Positions 1 to 8,305 of a DNA stretch of 44,914 bases are shown here, one piece after another (positions within the stretch are counted from its first letter, which is position 1; every line of letters begins with the position of its first letter). The position numbers were made by a program, and so were the translations under genes. Source of the DNA: an uncultured Oscillospiraceae bacterium. Lineage in GTDB: Bacteria; Bacillota; Clostridia; Oscillospirales; Oscillospiraceae. The notes below the pieces were generated by a model, which saw nothing but the letters and a program-made list of their open reading frames with translations, did not search any database and was not told the origin of the DNA. The DNA is taken from the NCBI GenBank assembly GCA_944385545.1, contig CALWXQ010000008.1, forward strand, positions 1 through 44,914. The letters are read 5' to 3'.

Positions 1-391
1 GTGGTTGGTGGTTCTTCCTCATTGTACCATAAAAGGAGTGCTTTTTGTTTATTTTTCAGATTTGCTCATTTAGAGTTCCATAAATCTGCCCCGCAGATTT
101 TCTCCATTTCACTTCACCACCTACACCCGAACAGCCGGATTTCGCGTCAGCGAATCCGCAAATTTCCCGTCCCGAAGGGACCCAAAATCCGTCTGTTCTG
201 CTGTCACCGGAAATGGTATGATCAGTAAGGCAGCATCCCCTTTCCGGCAACAGCGGTCGCAAAAGGTATAACACACTAGACTTTACACAGTAAAATCGTG
301 TGCCAACAGGGCGCTTTCACCCCTATTGGAAACCCAGAATCAAAGGAATCTGCCATCCCTTTGAAATCCCAGCCCGTTTTGCAATCTGTAT

Positions 392-419
392 ATACAAACC
401 TAAAAAACGGTGTTTGTAT
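392..419. repeat. Inverted repeat with 8-bp arms
   Basis: ATACAAAC at 392-399 is followed 12 bases later by its exact reverse complement GTTTGTAT at 412-419. It lies about 20 bp before a stronger hairpin. Function unknown; it could be an operator or part of a transcript structure. Confidence 0.4.
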
Positions 420-437
420 TTACATATCCCAAAACAA

Positions 438-490
438 AAAATCCCCACAGTCGATCTTCCGAAAAGGAGAGGAAAGACTGTGGGGATTTT
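438..490. terminator. Strong hairpin, terminator-like in both directions
   Basis: A perfect 15-bp stem (arm AAAATCCCCACAGTC at 438-452, complement at 476-490) encloses a 23-base loop. The stem ends in A/T runs on both sides, as in bidirectional intrinsic terminators. No gene reading into it from the left is visible in the window. Confidence 0.55.
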
Positions 491-608
491 CAATGCCGCA
501 CTCATTTGGACGGGAGAAATTCATGCGTCACGCACCGCTGCGGCGGCGCATTTTTCGGAACACTCACCCGTGTCCCGGCGAAAGAACGTTGAGAGTCATC
601 CTTATTAC

Positions 609-642
609 GATCCTAATCATAATCATGATTATAATTAGGATC
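609..642. repeat. 34-bp near-perfect palindrome
   Basis: The stretch starts GATCCTAAT and ends ATTAGGATC. Its inner 14 bases, ATAATCATGATTAT, are self-complementary. Only one symmetric base pair is mismatched over the 34 bp. It lies about 75 bp before the promoter of the Xre gene, so an operator for that or another regulator is possible. Confidence 0.5.
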
Positions 643-718
643 ACATTAGAACTGAGCGAAGACCGACAATGGAAAATTAGATACTAACGAATAAATCGCA
701 AGAAATTAAGATTGTCCC

Positions 719-747
719 TTGCAGAATTGCGTTGAAGGATGTATGAT
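719..747 (+). promoter_or_regulatory. Sigma-A-like promoter of the Xre gene and hsd operon
   Basis: TTGCAG (719-724) and TATGAT (742-747) are separated by 17 bp. A short GTAG-N4-CTAC symmetry at 753-764 lies between the -10 element and the ribosome binding site, where a repressor could bind. Confidence 0.55.
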
Positions 748-779
748 ATAGGTAGATTACTACATACGGAGGTATGACT

Positions 780-986
780 ATGGCCATCTCCTATAAAAAG
801 CTGTGGAAGCTGCTAATTGACAAGGACATGACTGCTGTGGAACTTCGGGAAAAGACCGGAATTGCACCCAATACTATGACCAAACTTCGTCGGGATGAAG
901 AAGTATCCATGGCGGTGCTGATTAAGATTTGTAAAGTTCTGGATGCTAATATTGGAGATGTAATGGATTTGATTCCGCATGATTAA
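780..986 (+). CDS. Small Xre/Cro-C1-type helix-turn-helix regulator
   Basis: A 68-aa protein made almost only of a helix-turn-helix domain. The pattern LREKTGIAPNTMTKLRRDE (turn and recognition helix) followed by LIKICKVLDANIGDVMDL is typical of the short YozG-like class of Cro/C1 repressors. I chose ATG 780 over ATG 774 because GGAGG at 768-772 gives it a 7-bp spacing, while 774 is too close. The gene stands alone 24 bp ahead of hsdR on the same strand. It may control the restriction operon, as small regulators of restriction systems do. That role is inferred from position. Confidence 0.8.
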   Translation: MAISYKKLWKLLIDKDMTAVELREKTGIAPNTMTKLRRDEEVSMAVLIKICKVLDANIGDVMDLIPHD

Positions 987-1010
987 AATTGTGGAAAGGA
1001 AGGATATTGT

Positions 1011-4000
1011 ATGAGTAATAATTTTGGTTTCTTGCAAAATGATTTTCCTGTCCTTGCCCAATTTGGTCAGAAGGCGGAAGCATACCTGTATTCTGATTCC
1101 AACTCCTGCTTAATGAAACTGGGCATGATCGGAGAAACCATTGTGAACCTAATGTTCACCTATGACAGAATTGCTCTGCCCGTTGAGAATACCGCTATCA
1201 ACCGCATTACCATCTTGTTCCAGGAAGGTCTTCTGACCCAGGATCTGGTGGATATTCTGCATGCGCTGCGTAAGACCCGTAACAAGGCAGTCCATGACAA
1301 CTATGCTTCTGTCAGTGATGGCAAGTCCCTACTGCAGATGGCACACAGCCTCTGTGAATGGTTCATGCAGACCTATGGTGATTGGAATTACCAGAACCAG
1401 CCCTTTGTCATGCCGGTGGAAGAAAAGACTGTGCCTGTTGCTGATAAGAAGAAAGAACAGGAAGCTGAAGAGCAGCTGACAAAACAGGCCGAAGCTGTGG
1501 CTGCCGCAGCACCTGCGGTTATAGCCTCCGAGCGTAAAAAGCAGGCCAGCAAGGCCGCAATCCAGCGGCAGAAGTCTGAAGCTGAAACTCGCTACATGAT
1601 CGATGAGCAGCTGCGTCAGGTTGGCTGGGAAGCCAATACCGAAGAAATCCGCTACTCCAAGGGCAGCCGTCCTGCAAAGGGTCATAACATGGCCATTGCT
1701 GAGTGGCCCACTGACTCCTCCGTTGGCAAGAAAGGCTATGCAGATTACGCTCTGTTCATTGGGTTGCAGTTGGTAGCCATCATTGAAGCCAAGGCAGAAC
1801 ACAAAGATATCCCCTCTGTTCTGGACTACCAGGGCAAGGATTATCCCCGAAATATCCGTGCTGAAGATGCCAAGTACCAGATCTGCACATGGGGTGAATA
1901 TAAGGTGCCTTTCACCTTTGCCACCAATGGCCGTCCTTATCTGGAGCAGTACAAGACTAAATCCGGCATCTGGTTCCTGGATCTGCGTCAGTCTGACAAT
2001 GTACCCAAGGCGCTCCACGGCTGGATCAGCCCGGATGGCATTATGGAAAAGCTGGAAAAGGATATTCAGGCAGGCAATCAAGCCCTGCAGAATCTGTCCT
2101 ATGATCTGCTGCGGGATAAAGATGGCCTGAATCTGCGTGACTATCAGGTAAAGGCAATCCAGGCAGCAGAAAAGGCTGTTATGGAAGGCAAGAAAACTGC
2201 CCTACTGGCCATGGCTACCGGCACCGGTAAGACCAGAACCGTTTTGGGCATGATCTACCGTTTCCTGACTACCAACCGTTTCCGCAGAATCCTCTTCCTG
2301 GTTGACCGTACCGCTCTGGGTGAGCAGGCACACGATGTCTTCAAAGAGGTCAAACTGGAAGACCTGATGACTCTGGATGAAATCTACAACATAAAGGGTC
2401 TGGATGATAAGTTGATCGACAAGGAAACCCGCATCCAGGTTGCCACCGTGCAGGGCATGGTAAAGCGCATCCTTTACACCGAGGATGGCGACAGCAAGCC
2501 ATCTGTCACGGATTTTGATCTAATCATCATTGATGAAGCCCACCGTGGCTATATCCTAGACAAGGAAATGGACGATGCAGAACTGTTGTACCGTGACCAG
2601 AGGGACTACCAGAGCAAATACCGCAGCGTGGTGGAATACTTCGACGCTGTCAAGATTGCGCTGACTGCAACGCCCGCTCTGCACACTACCGAAATCTTTG
2701 GTCAGCCAGTTTTCAAATACACTTACCGGGAAGCCGTCATCGAAGGCTACCTGGTTGACCACGATGCCCCTCATCGCTATGAGACCAAACTCAGCAGCGA
2801 AGGCATCCATTATATCCCCGGTCAGACTGTCACCATCTTTGACCCTGTGACCGGTGAAATCACCAACAGTGAACTGCTGGAAGATGAACTGAACTTCGAT
2901 GTGGAGCAGTTCAACCGGCAGGTCATCACCCGTTCCTTCAATGAGACAGTACTGGAGGAAATCTCCCGGAGTATTGATCCCGAAAATCCCAAGGAATCCG
3001 GCAAGACTCTGATCTTCGCTGTCAACGATGACCACGCAGATATGATCGTGGATATTCTGAAGAACATCTATGCAGAAACCGGTGTGGATGGTAATGCCAT
3101 TATGAAGATCACCGGCAAGGCAGGTGGTGGCGATCCCAAGAAGATCCAGGAAGCCATCAAACGTTTCAAGAACGAGGATTACCCCAGTGTAGTTGTCACC
3201 GTTGACCTGCTGACCACCGGTATTGACGTACCGGAGATCAATACTCTGGTCTTCATGCGCAGGATCAAGTCCCGTATCCTCTTTGAGCAGATGCTGGGCC
3301 GTGCGACCCGCCTGTGTCCCAAAATCAAGAAGACCCACTTTGAGATCCATGACCCTGTCGGTGTCTATGATTCTCTGGAAGAGGTCAATACCATGAAACC
3401 TGTTGTGGCAAATCCCACCGCTACTTTTGATCAGCTGCTGGAAGGTCTGAAAACTGTAGAGGATCAGAAACAGGTAGAGAACCAGATCAACCAGATCATT
3501 GCCAAACTGCAGCGCAAGAAGCGGAATCTGGACAGCACCACGCTGGAGCACTTCGCCAGCATGACAGGCGGCATGACCCCCGAACAGTTCATTGCGGACA
3601 TTAAGAAACGTCCTGTGGAGGATGCCCGGAACCGCCTATTGACCAACGAAGAACTGTTTGCTCTGCTTCAAGCACACAAACCCAATGGCGGTAAACCTGT
3701 TGTGATTTCCGACAAGGAAGATGAACTGATCTCCCATACCCGTGGTTACGGCAAGAATGACCAGCGTCCTGAAGATTATCTGGATGCATTCTCCCAGTAC
3801 GTCATCACCAATATGAATGAGATCGCTGCGCTGAAGATCATCTGCACCCGCCCCCGGGATCTGACCCGTGCCAGCCTGAAGAATCTGAAGCTGGCGCTGG
3901 ATCGGGAAGGCTTCACCACACAGCAGCTGAATACCGCAATCTCCGAACTAACCAACGAAGAAATGGCTGCGGACATCATCAGCCTGATTCGCCGCTATGC

Positions 4001-4283
4001 CATTGGTTCTGCGCTGATCAGCCATGAAGCCCGTATCCGACGTGCGGTGGACAAGCTGAAGAAATCCCACAAGTTCACCAAACAGGAACTGAGCTGGATT
4101 GCCCGGATGGAAAAGTACCTGATGGAAGAATCCGTTCTGAATGTGGGTGTCTTCGACGAGGATAGCCGCTTCAAAACTAACGGTGGCTTCGCAAAGATCA
4201 ACAAAGTATTTGCAAACAAACTGGAAAGCGTCGTTCTAGAGCTCAACGAGTACCTGTACGATGATGGAGGCAGAAGCGCATGA
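1011..4283 (+). CDS. hsdR: Type I restriction enzyme, R (endonuclease/translocase) subunit
   Basis: The 1090-aa motor and nuclease subunit of a type I restriction-modification complex. Residues about 30-125 resemble a DUF4145 domain, and about 135-195 is a charged, Ala/Glu/Lys-rich helical linker. A PD-(D/E)xK nuclease domain follows, with D245 and the EAK motif E259-K261. The superfamily-2 helicase core has Walker A GTGKT at 404-408, DEAH at 508-511, LTATP near 558 and QMLGRATRL near 760. A C-terminal EcoEI-R-like region contacts the methylase. All key residues are present, so it should be active. A GGAAAGGAAGG ribosome site precedes the ATG. It is first in the hsd operon and overlaps the next gene by ATGA. 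Confidence 0.95.
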   Translation: MSNNFGFLQNDFPVLAQFGQKAEAYLYSDSNSCLMKLGMIGETIVNLMFTYDRIALPVENTAINRITILFQEGLLTQDLVDILHALRKTRNKAVHDNYASVSDGKSLLQMAHSLCEWFMQTYGDWNYQNQPFVMPVEEKTVPVADKKKEQEAEEQLTKQAEAVAAAAPAVIASERKKQASKAAIQRQKSEAETRYMIDEQLRQVGWEANTEEIRYSKGSRPAKGHNMAIAEWPTDSSVGKKGYADYALFIGLQLVAIIEAKAEHKDIPSVLDYQGKDYPRNIRAEDAKYQICTWGEYKVPFTFATNGRPYLEQYKTKSGIWFLDLRQSDNVPKALHGWISPDGIMEKLEKDIQAGNQALQNLSYDLLRDKDGLNLRDYQVKAIQAAEKAVMEGKKTALLAMATGTGKTRTVLGMIYRFLTTNRFRRILFLVDRTALGEQAHDVFKEVKLEDLMTLDEIYNIKGLDDKLIDKETRIQVATVQGMVKRILYTEDGDSKPSVTDFDLIIIDEAHRGYILDKEMDDAELLYRDQRDYQSKYRSVVEYFDAVKIALTATPALHTTEIFGQPVFKYTYREAVIEGYLVDHDAPHRYETKLSSEGIHYIPGQTVTIFDPVTGEITNSELLEDELNFDVEQFNRQVITRSFNETVLEEISRSIDPENPKESGKTLIFAVNDDHADMIVDILKNIYAETGVDGNAIMKITGKAGGGDPKKIQEAIKRFKNEDYPSVVVTVDLLTTGIDVPEINTLVFMRRIKSRILFEQMLGRATRLCPKIKKTHFEIHDPVGVYDSLEEVNTMKPVVANPTATFDQLLEGLKTVEDQKQVENQINQIIAKLQRKKRNLDSTTLEHFASMTGGMTPEQFIADIKKRPVEDARNRLLTNEELFALLQAHKPNGGKPVVISDKEDELISHTRGYGKNDQRPEDYLDAFSQYVITNMNEIAALKIICTRPRDLTRASLKNLKLALDREGFTTQQLNTAISELTNEEMAADIISLIRRYAIGSALISHEARIRRAVDKLKKSHKFTKQELSWIARMEKYLMEESVLNVGVFDEDSRFKTNGGFAKINKVFANKLESVVLELNEYLYDDGGRSA

Positions 4284-4528
4284 ATCAAAATGAACTTTGG
4301 ACTAATATTTTCTCTGCAATGGTAAACCAAGCCATCATGAATCAGAGCAAGCATAATCGACCTCTTCCACAGGATCAACGAGAAGCTCAAGAGAAGATAC
4401 TTAATGCAATCCACGATTTATGTGAAAACAAGGAAAAAATATCACCTGAATATCGCGCACAAGTCTTTGATGCTATGGTTTTGAAACTTGCCAGTGAAAT
4501 CGGATGGAATTATGGAGGGGCAAAATGA
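4280..4528 (+). CDS. Unknown 82-aa protein inside the hsd operon
   Basis: The ATG overlaps the hsdR stop (ATGA) and its stop overlaps the hsdM start, so it is translationally coupled on both sides and very likely expressed. The product is soluble and mostly helical, with no signal peptide, membrane segment or recognisable motif. It is rich in Asn/Gln at the start (MNQNELWTNIFSAMVNQAIM) and ends in an HsdM-adjacent Gly-Gly-Ala-Lys tail. Its base composition is more AT-rich than hsdR or hsdM. I do not recognise a family. An accessory subunit or assembly factor of the enzyme is possible but only inferred from position. Confidence 0.75.
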   Translation: MNQNELWTNIFSAMVNQAIMNQSKHNRPLPQDQREAQEKILNAIHDLCENKEKISPEYRAQVFDAMVLKLASEIGWNYGGAK

Positions 4529-5979
4529 CCACACAAGAAATTGTTTCCAAGCTCTGCAATCTGTGCAACGTCCTTCGGGATGATGGCATTACATATCACC
4601 AGTATGTCACGGAGCTTACCTATATTCTGTTCCTGAAGATGGCCAAGGAGACCGGAACCGAAGAGATCGAACATAAGGATGGCTCTGTCCGTGTCAATAT
4701 CCCTGCTGGCTACCGTTGGGATGACCTGGTCGGCAAGAGCGGCATCGAACTGAAGAAGTTCTACAAGGCACTGCTGACCCACCTGGGCGACAACTGCACC
4801 GGTCGTGTCCGGGAAATCTACCAGGGCTCTGCCACAAATATTGAGGAACCCAAAAATCTGGAAAAGATCATCACCAGCATTGATGCTCTGGACTGGTATT
4901 CCGCCCGGGAAGAAGGATTGGGCAATCTCTACGAAGGTCTACTGGAGAAGAACGCCAACGAGAAGAAGTCCGGTGCCGGTCAGTATTTCACACCCCGTGT
5001 GCTGATCGATGTGATGACCAAGCTGGTGGATCCCCAGCCCGGTGAGCGGTGCAATGACCCTGCATGCGGTACCTTCGGCTTTATGATCGCAGCCCATCGT
5101 CATGTGAAGGAAGCCACTGATGACTTCTTTGATCTGAGTCAGGACATGGCAGATTTTGAGCGCAACGAAGCCTTTACCGGCTGTGAGCTTGTCCACGATA
5201 CCCACCGTCTGGCTTTGATGAATGCCATGCTCCATGACATTGACGGCGAGATCAAGCTGGGCGATACCCTGTCCAGCATGGGCGCCTCCATGAAGGATTT
5301 CGATGTAGTTCTCACCAACCCTCCCTTTGGCACCAAGAAGGGCGGCGAGCGTGCCACCCGTGATGACTTCACCTTCTCCACCAGCAACAAGCAGCTCAAC
5401 TTCTTGCAGCATATCTACCGTAGTCTGAAGGCCAACGGCAAAGCCCGCACCGCTGTGGTGTTGCCGGATAACGTGCTGTTTGCAGACGGTGACGGTGAGC
5501 GTATCCGTATTGACCTGATGGACAAGTGCGATCTGCATACTGTTCTCCGTCTGCCCACCGGTATTTTCTATGCCCAGGGTGTTAAGACCAATGTGCTGTT
5601 CTTCACCCGTGGCAGAACCGACAAGGGAAATACCAAGGAAGTCTGGTTCTATGACCTGCGGACCAATATGCCCTCTTTTGGTAAGACAACGCCCCTGAAG
5701 CGGGAGCATTTTGATAGTTTCGTTGCCGCCTATACCGCTGAGGATCGCCGTACGGTATCCGATGAACGCTGGAGCGTATTCACCCGGGAGCAGATCGAGG
5801 CCAAGGGCAATTCTTTGGATCTGGGTCTCATCCGGGATGATTCTGTGCTGGACTATAACGAACTACCTGACCCCATCGAGAGTGCCGAAGAAGCTGTGGC
5901 CAATCTGGAGGAAGCTGTTGATCTGCTGATGAGTGTTGTGAAGGAACTGAAATCTCTGGAAGTACCGGAGGTAGAGTGA
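4525..5979 (+). CDS. hsdM: Type I restriction-modification DNA methyltransferase, M subunit
   Basis: A 484-aa N6-adenine methyltransferase that methylates the recognition site with S-adenosylmethionine and forms the core of the HsdM2S trimer. An N-terminal helical HsdM domain (about 1-130) is followed by the catalytic domain. The signature GQYFTPR is near 152-158, SAM-binding motif DPACGTFGF near 178-186, and catalytic NPPF at 265-268. Start at ATG 4525 is set by GGAGGGG at 4514-4520. The C-terminal tail (after about 440) is helical, as expected for HsdS contact. The gene overlaps hsdS by one base (TGATG). Confidence 0.96.
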   Translation: MTTQEIVSKLCNLCNVLRDDGITYHQYVTELTYILFLKMAKETGTEEIEHKDGSVRVNIPAGYRWDDLVGKSGIELKKFYKALLTHLGDNCTGRVREIYQGSATNIEEPKNLEKIITSIDALDWYSAREEGLGNLYEGLLEKNANEKKSGAGQYFTPRVLIDVMTKLVDPQPGERCNDPACGTFGFMIAAHRHVKEATDDFFDLSQDMADFERNEAFTGCELVHDTHRLALMNAMLHDIDGEIKLGDTLSSMGASMKDFDVVLTNPPFGTKKGGERATRDDFTFSTSNKQLNFLQHIYRSLKANGKARTAVVLPDNVLFADGDGERIRIDLMDKCDLHTVLRLPTGIFYAQGVKTNVLFFTRGRTDKGNTKEVWFYDLRTNMPSFGKTTPLKREHFDSFVAAYTAEDRRTVSDERWSVFTREQIEAKGNSLDLGLIRDDSVLDYNELPDPIESAEEAVANLEEAVDLLMSVVKELKSLEVPEVE

Positions 5980-7379
5980 TGGCACGGGGCAAGAAAAACG
6001 AAGTCACCTTAACGCCGGAAGAAAAACTGGCGCAGGCGCTGGTACCGGATTGGGAACAGCCCTATAAGGTGCCGAGAAATTGGTGTTGGGTTAAACTGTC
6101 ATCACTTTCCTCTCTTATTTCCAAAGGAACCACACCAACTGGTGGCAAAACTGCCTACGTTCCTGAAGGTGTTCACTTCCTTCGTGTTGAAAATATTAAT
6201 GATGACGGTACAATTTCACATGACAATATTGCTTGCGTAACTGAGGAAATGCATACTGGATTCCTTAGACGCTCCATGTTGGAAAAACGGGATATATTGG
6301 TGTCAATAGCGGGAACGCTTGGAAAAACCGGTATTGTTCAAGAGACTGATCTTCCGTTAAATTCTAATCAGGCAGTAGCATTTATTCGGCTCAAAACAGA
6401 AGCTATTGACGAAAGGTATATTAAAAATGTAATCGATAATCCTATTGCGCAAGAATTATTACTTGGTAAAACCAAGGTAACATCCATTCCAAATCTTACG
6501 CTGGAGATTATTGGAGATTGCCCAATACCACTCGCACCAACGGCTGAGCAGCAGCGAATCGTTGACCGCATCGAGTATCTGTTTACCAAACTGGACGAAG
6601 CAAAAGAAAAAGCTCAGTCTGTGCTGGACAGCTTTGAAACCCGCAAAGCCGCCATCCTTCATAAAGCTTTCACCGGCGAGCTGACCGCTAAATGGAGAGC
6701 GGAGCATGGTGTAGGAATGACGAGTTGGAATAGTACCACCTTGGCACAAGTAGTAAGTGGCTTCAAATACGGTACTTCTGAAAAAAGCGATTACAATAAC
6801 ACAGGTATGCCTGTCCTGAGAATCCCCAATGTTGGTGATGGCTATGTTGACTTCTCTGATATGAAATATTTGAATCATAGCGATGTTGATGAAGAATCCC
6901 AGATTCACGAAGGAGATATCCTGATTATCCGTTCAAATGGTAGCCGAGACCTGGTTGGCAAGTCCGTGCTCGTTCCAAAATTGGACCGGCCGCATGCGTA
7001 TGCATCGTTTTTGATTCGGATAAAGCCCTCTGACATCGTTAAAGCGGAATATTTAACTTTGTACCTTAATTCAACTGATGCGCGATCTCAAATGTTCAGA
7101 AAAGCAAAGTCTTCTGCAGGTATCAATAATATTAATTCCAAAGAGTTGGGAGCAATATTTATGACACTCCCATCTGTATTAGAGCAAAATGAAATCGTCC
7201 GCATTCTCGACAGCCTCTTCGCCAAAGAACAGCAGTCTAAGGAAGCTGCCGAGGTCGTGCTGGAGAAGATCGACCTGCTGAAAAAATCCATCCTCGCTCG
7301 CGCCTTCCGTGGCGAACTGGGCACCAACGACCCCACTGAAGAAAGTGCCCTGGAACTGCTGAAGCAAGTACTACAATGA
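5979..7379 (+). CDS. hsdS: Type I restriction-modification specificity subunit
   Basis: A 466-aa protein that reads the DNA target. It has the usual two target-recognition domains (about 15-185 and 245-395), each followed by a conserved helical spacer. The first spacer starts with APTAEQQRIVDRIEYLFTKL and the second with LEQNEIVRILDSLFAKEQ. The repeated RKAAILHKAFTGEL and LLKKSILARAFRGEL blocks mark the internal symmetry. The recognition domains are visibly more AT-rich than the spacers, the usual sign of domain exchange between alleles. Start ATG 5979 is placed by GGAGG at 5968-5972. The bipartite recognition site cannot be read from sequence alone. Confidence 0.95.
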   Translation: MARGKKNEVTLTPEEKLAQALVPDWEQPYKVPRNWCWVKLSSLSSLISKGTTPTGGKTAYVPEGVHFLRVENINDDGTISHDNIACVTEEMHTGFLRRSMLEKRDILVSIAGTLGKTGIVQETDLPLNSNQAVAFIRLKTEAIDERYIKNVIDNPIAQELLLGKTKVTSIPNLTLEIIGDCPIPLAPTAEQQRIVDRIEYLFTKLDEAKEKAQSVLDSFETRKAAILHKAFTGELTAKWRAEHGVGMTSWNSTTLAQVVSGFKYGTSEKSDYNNTGMPVLRIPNVGDGYVDFSDMKYLNHSDVDEESQIHEGDILIIRSNGSRDLVGKSVLVPKLDRPHAYASFLIRIKPSDIVKAEYLTLYLNSTDARSQMFRKAKSSAGINNINSKELGAIFMTLPSVLEQNEIVRILDSLFAKEQQSKEAAEVVLEKIDLLKKSILARAFRGELGTNDPTEESALELLKQVLQ

Positions 7380-7494
7380 GTACACAATGCGTACAAACCA
7401 ATTTTCCGCGACGGTACCGCTGCAACAGAAAAGCGTAAAAGCGTCGTTCACAAAGTATTCACAATATTTTATTAAGAAATACCGCAAAAACGGG

Positions 7495-7523
7495 TTGCAC
7501 AATTCGTTATTCTTTGATATTAT
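7495..7523 (+). promoter_or_regulatory. Sigma-A-like promoter just before a hairpin
   Basis: TTGCAC (7495-7500), a 17-bp spacer and TATTAT (7518-7523) make a good promoter. Transcription would begin near 7530, just before the hairpin at 7534-7578, so the predicted product is a very short RNA or an attenuated leader. The next gene has its own promoter further down. Confidence 0.45.
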
Positions 7524-7533
7524 AGGTGCACAG

Positions 7534-7582
7534 AAACACCGCCCATCTCTGCAGGATGAGCAGAGATAGGCGGTGTTTAATT
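7534..7582 (+). terminator. Hairpin terminator after hsdS
   Basis: A 19-base arm AAACACCGCCCATCTCTGC at 7534-7552 pairs with 7560-7578 except for one position. The loop is short and T-rich sequence follows (TTTAATTTGTTTTAC). It is the likely end of the hsd operon. It may also form the body of a short RNA from the promoter at 7495. Confidence 0.65.
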
Positions 7583-7624
7583 TGTTTTACAGCATTTTCG
7601 CTACATTTCAGAAATACTTTTCTC

Positions 7625-7653
7625 TTGCGCTTTCACTAATTCTGTGATATAAT
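7625..7653 (+). promoter_or_regulatory. Sigma-A-like promoter of the 123-aa unknown gene
   Basis: TTGCGC (7625-7630), 17 bp, and a consensus TATAAT (7648-7653), 43 bp before the chosen ATG. Confidence 0.65.
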
Positions 7654-7695
7654 TTGTTGCATAGCAGAATCTAAGTTTGAAATCGGGTGAATGAT

Positions 7696-8067
7696 ATGGC
7701 ATACAATTTTGATTTTACCTACTTAAAAAACGGTAGTCCCATCGTCACATTGAGCGCATTTGGCATAGCTTTTAATAAGGGTGCCATCGAATCTCTTGGC
7801 ACCCCGGAAGAGATCATCATCGGCTTTGACCCCAAAGCCTGCGCCATTGGTATTCAGGCAAAGGGTGAGAATACAGCAGCCCCTTCCTATGAATTTGCAC
7901 GTCGTATCAAAAATGATTGGATTCGTATTGGTGCAAAGGACTTCATGAAGCATTTGTCCCGTGTCAGTGGAATCGACTTCCTCACCAAATCCAAGCAGTT
8001 TATGGCGGACTTCGATCCAGAAACAGAGACACTGATCGTGATCGTCGATGAGGACCATCTTAAATAA
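7696..8067 (+). CDS. Unknown 123-aa protein
   Basis: I do not recognise this protein. It starts MAYNFDFTYLKNGSPIVTLS and reads as a soluble alpha/beta domain with short beta-strands (IVTLSAFGIAFN, EIIIGFDPKACAIGIQA), then a helical stretch ending in an acidic tail, LIVIVDEDHLK. No signal peptide or membrane segment is present. I take ATG 7696 with GGTGA as a weak ribosome site. A GTG at 7687 in frame is possible. It has its own promoter and no same-strand partner within 200 bp, so it is probably monocistronic. It lies within the accessory region next to the restriction system. Confidence 0.7.
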   Translation: MAYNFDFTYLKNGSPIVTLSAFGIAFNKGAIESLGTPEEIIIGFDPKACAIGIQAKGENTAAPSYEFARRIKNDWIRIGAKDFMKHLSRVSGIDFLTKSKQFMADFDPETETLIVIVDEDHLK

Positions 8068-8079
8068 GATACAAACCAG

Positions 8080-8131
8080 GAAAAGAAAAAAGAGCGACAC
8101 CCCACGACTGGTACTCGTAGGATGTCACTCT
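8080..8131 (-). terminator. Intrinsic terminator of the minus-strand small RNA
   Basis: A 17-bp stem with three G-U pairs (arms 8091-8107 and 8115-8131) is followed on the minus strand by a T-run, CTCTTTTTTCTTTTCC. The opposite strand would have A-rich flanks and mismatches, so the direction is clear. Confidence 0.65.
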
Positions 8132-8190
8132 CCTGTGTTTGATATTGCAAACAGCCCAGGGGCAGATATACAATACCGTTTTCTTCACAC
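8085..8190 (-). ncRNA. Candidate ~105-nt structured small RNA
   Basis: A promoter (8197-8225) and an intrinsic terminator (8091-8131 plus T-run) face each other correctly on the minus strand, with no convincing reading frame between. The predicted RNA starts near 8190. It forms one hairpin at 8132-8160 (TGTTTG/CAAACA stem extended by CCTG/CAGG across a 3-base bulge) and then the 17-bp terminator stem. All three imperfect pairs of that stem are G-U when read from the minus strand but C-A mismatches from the plus strand. I match it to no known RNA family. Confidence 0.55.
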
Positions 8191-8196
8191 GAATTC

Positions 8197-8225
8197 AGTA
8201 TATCACCCGTGAGCCGGTTTGTAAA
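8197..8225 (-). promoter_or_regulatory. Promoter of the minus-strand small RNA
   Basis: Read on the minus strand, TTTACA (8220-8225) and TATACT (8197-8202) are 17 bp apart. No protein gene follows before the terminator 70 bp downstream. Confidence 0.55.
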
Positions 8226-8305
8226 CCCATTTTTCACTTTTTGTGCAATTTGGGCAAACACCGGTCTTTTCTTGTTTGTAAATAAACACTATGAGGTGAT
8301 ATTTT

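Larger units (their letters stand above)
1..718. other. Long non-coding stretch upstream of the restriction-modification operon
   Basis: I see no supportable gene here. The short open frames on both strands lack a good ribosome binding site and resemble nothing I know. The sequence carries small hairpins at about 150-185, including GTCCCGAAGGGAC, and then three larger inverted repeats listed separately. It may be the downstream or intergenic part of an element continuing to the left of the window. Confidence 0.5.

Noticed and set aside
7387-7569. A 60-aa plus-strand open frame after hsdS
   Set aside because: It runs into the terminator hairpin, has no ribosome site and ignores the promoter at 7495-7523.
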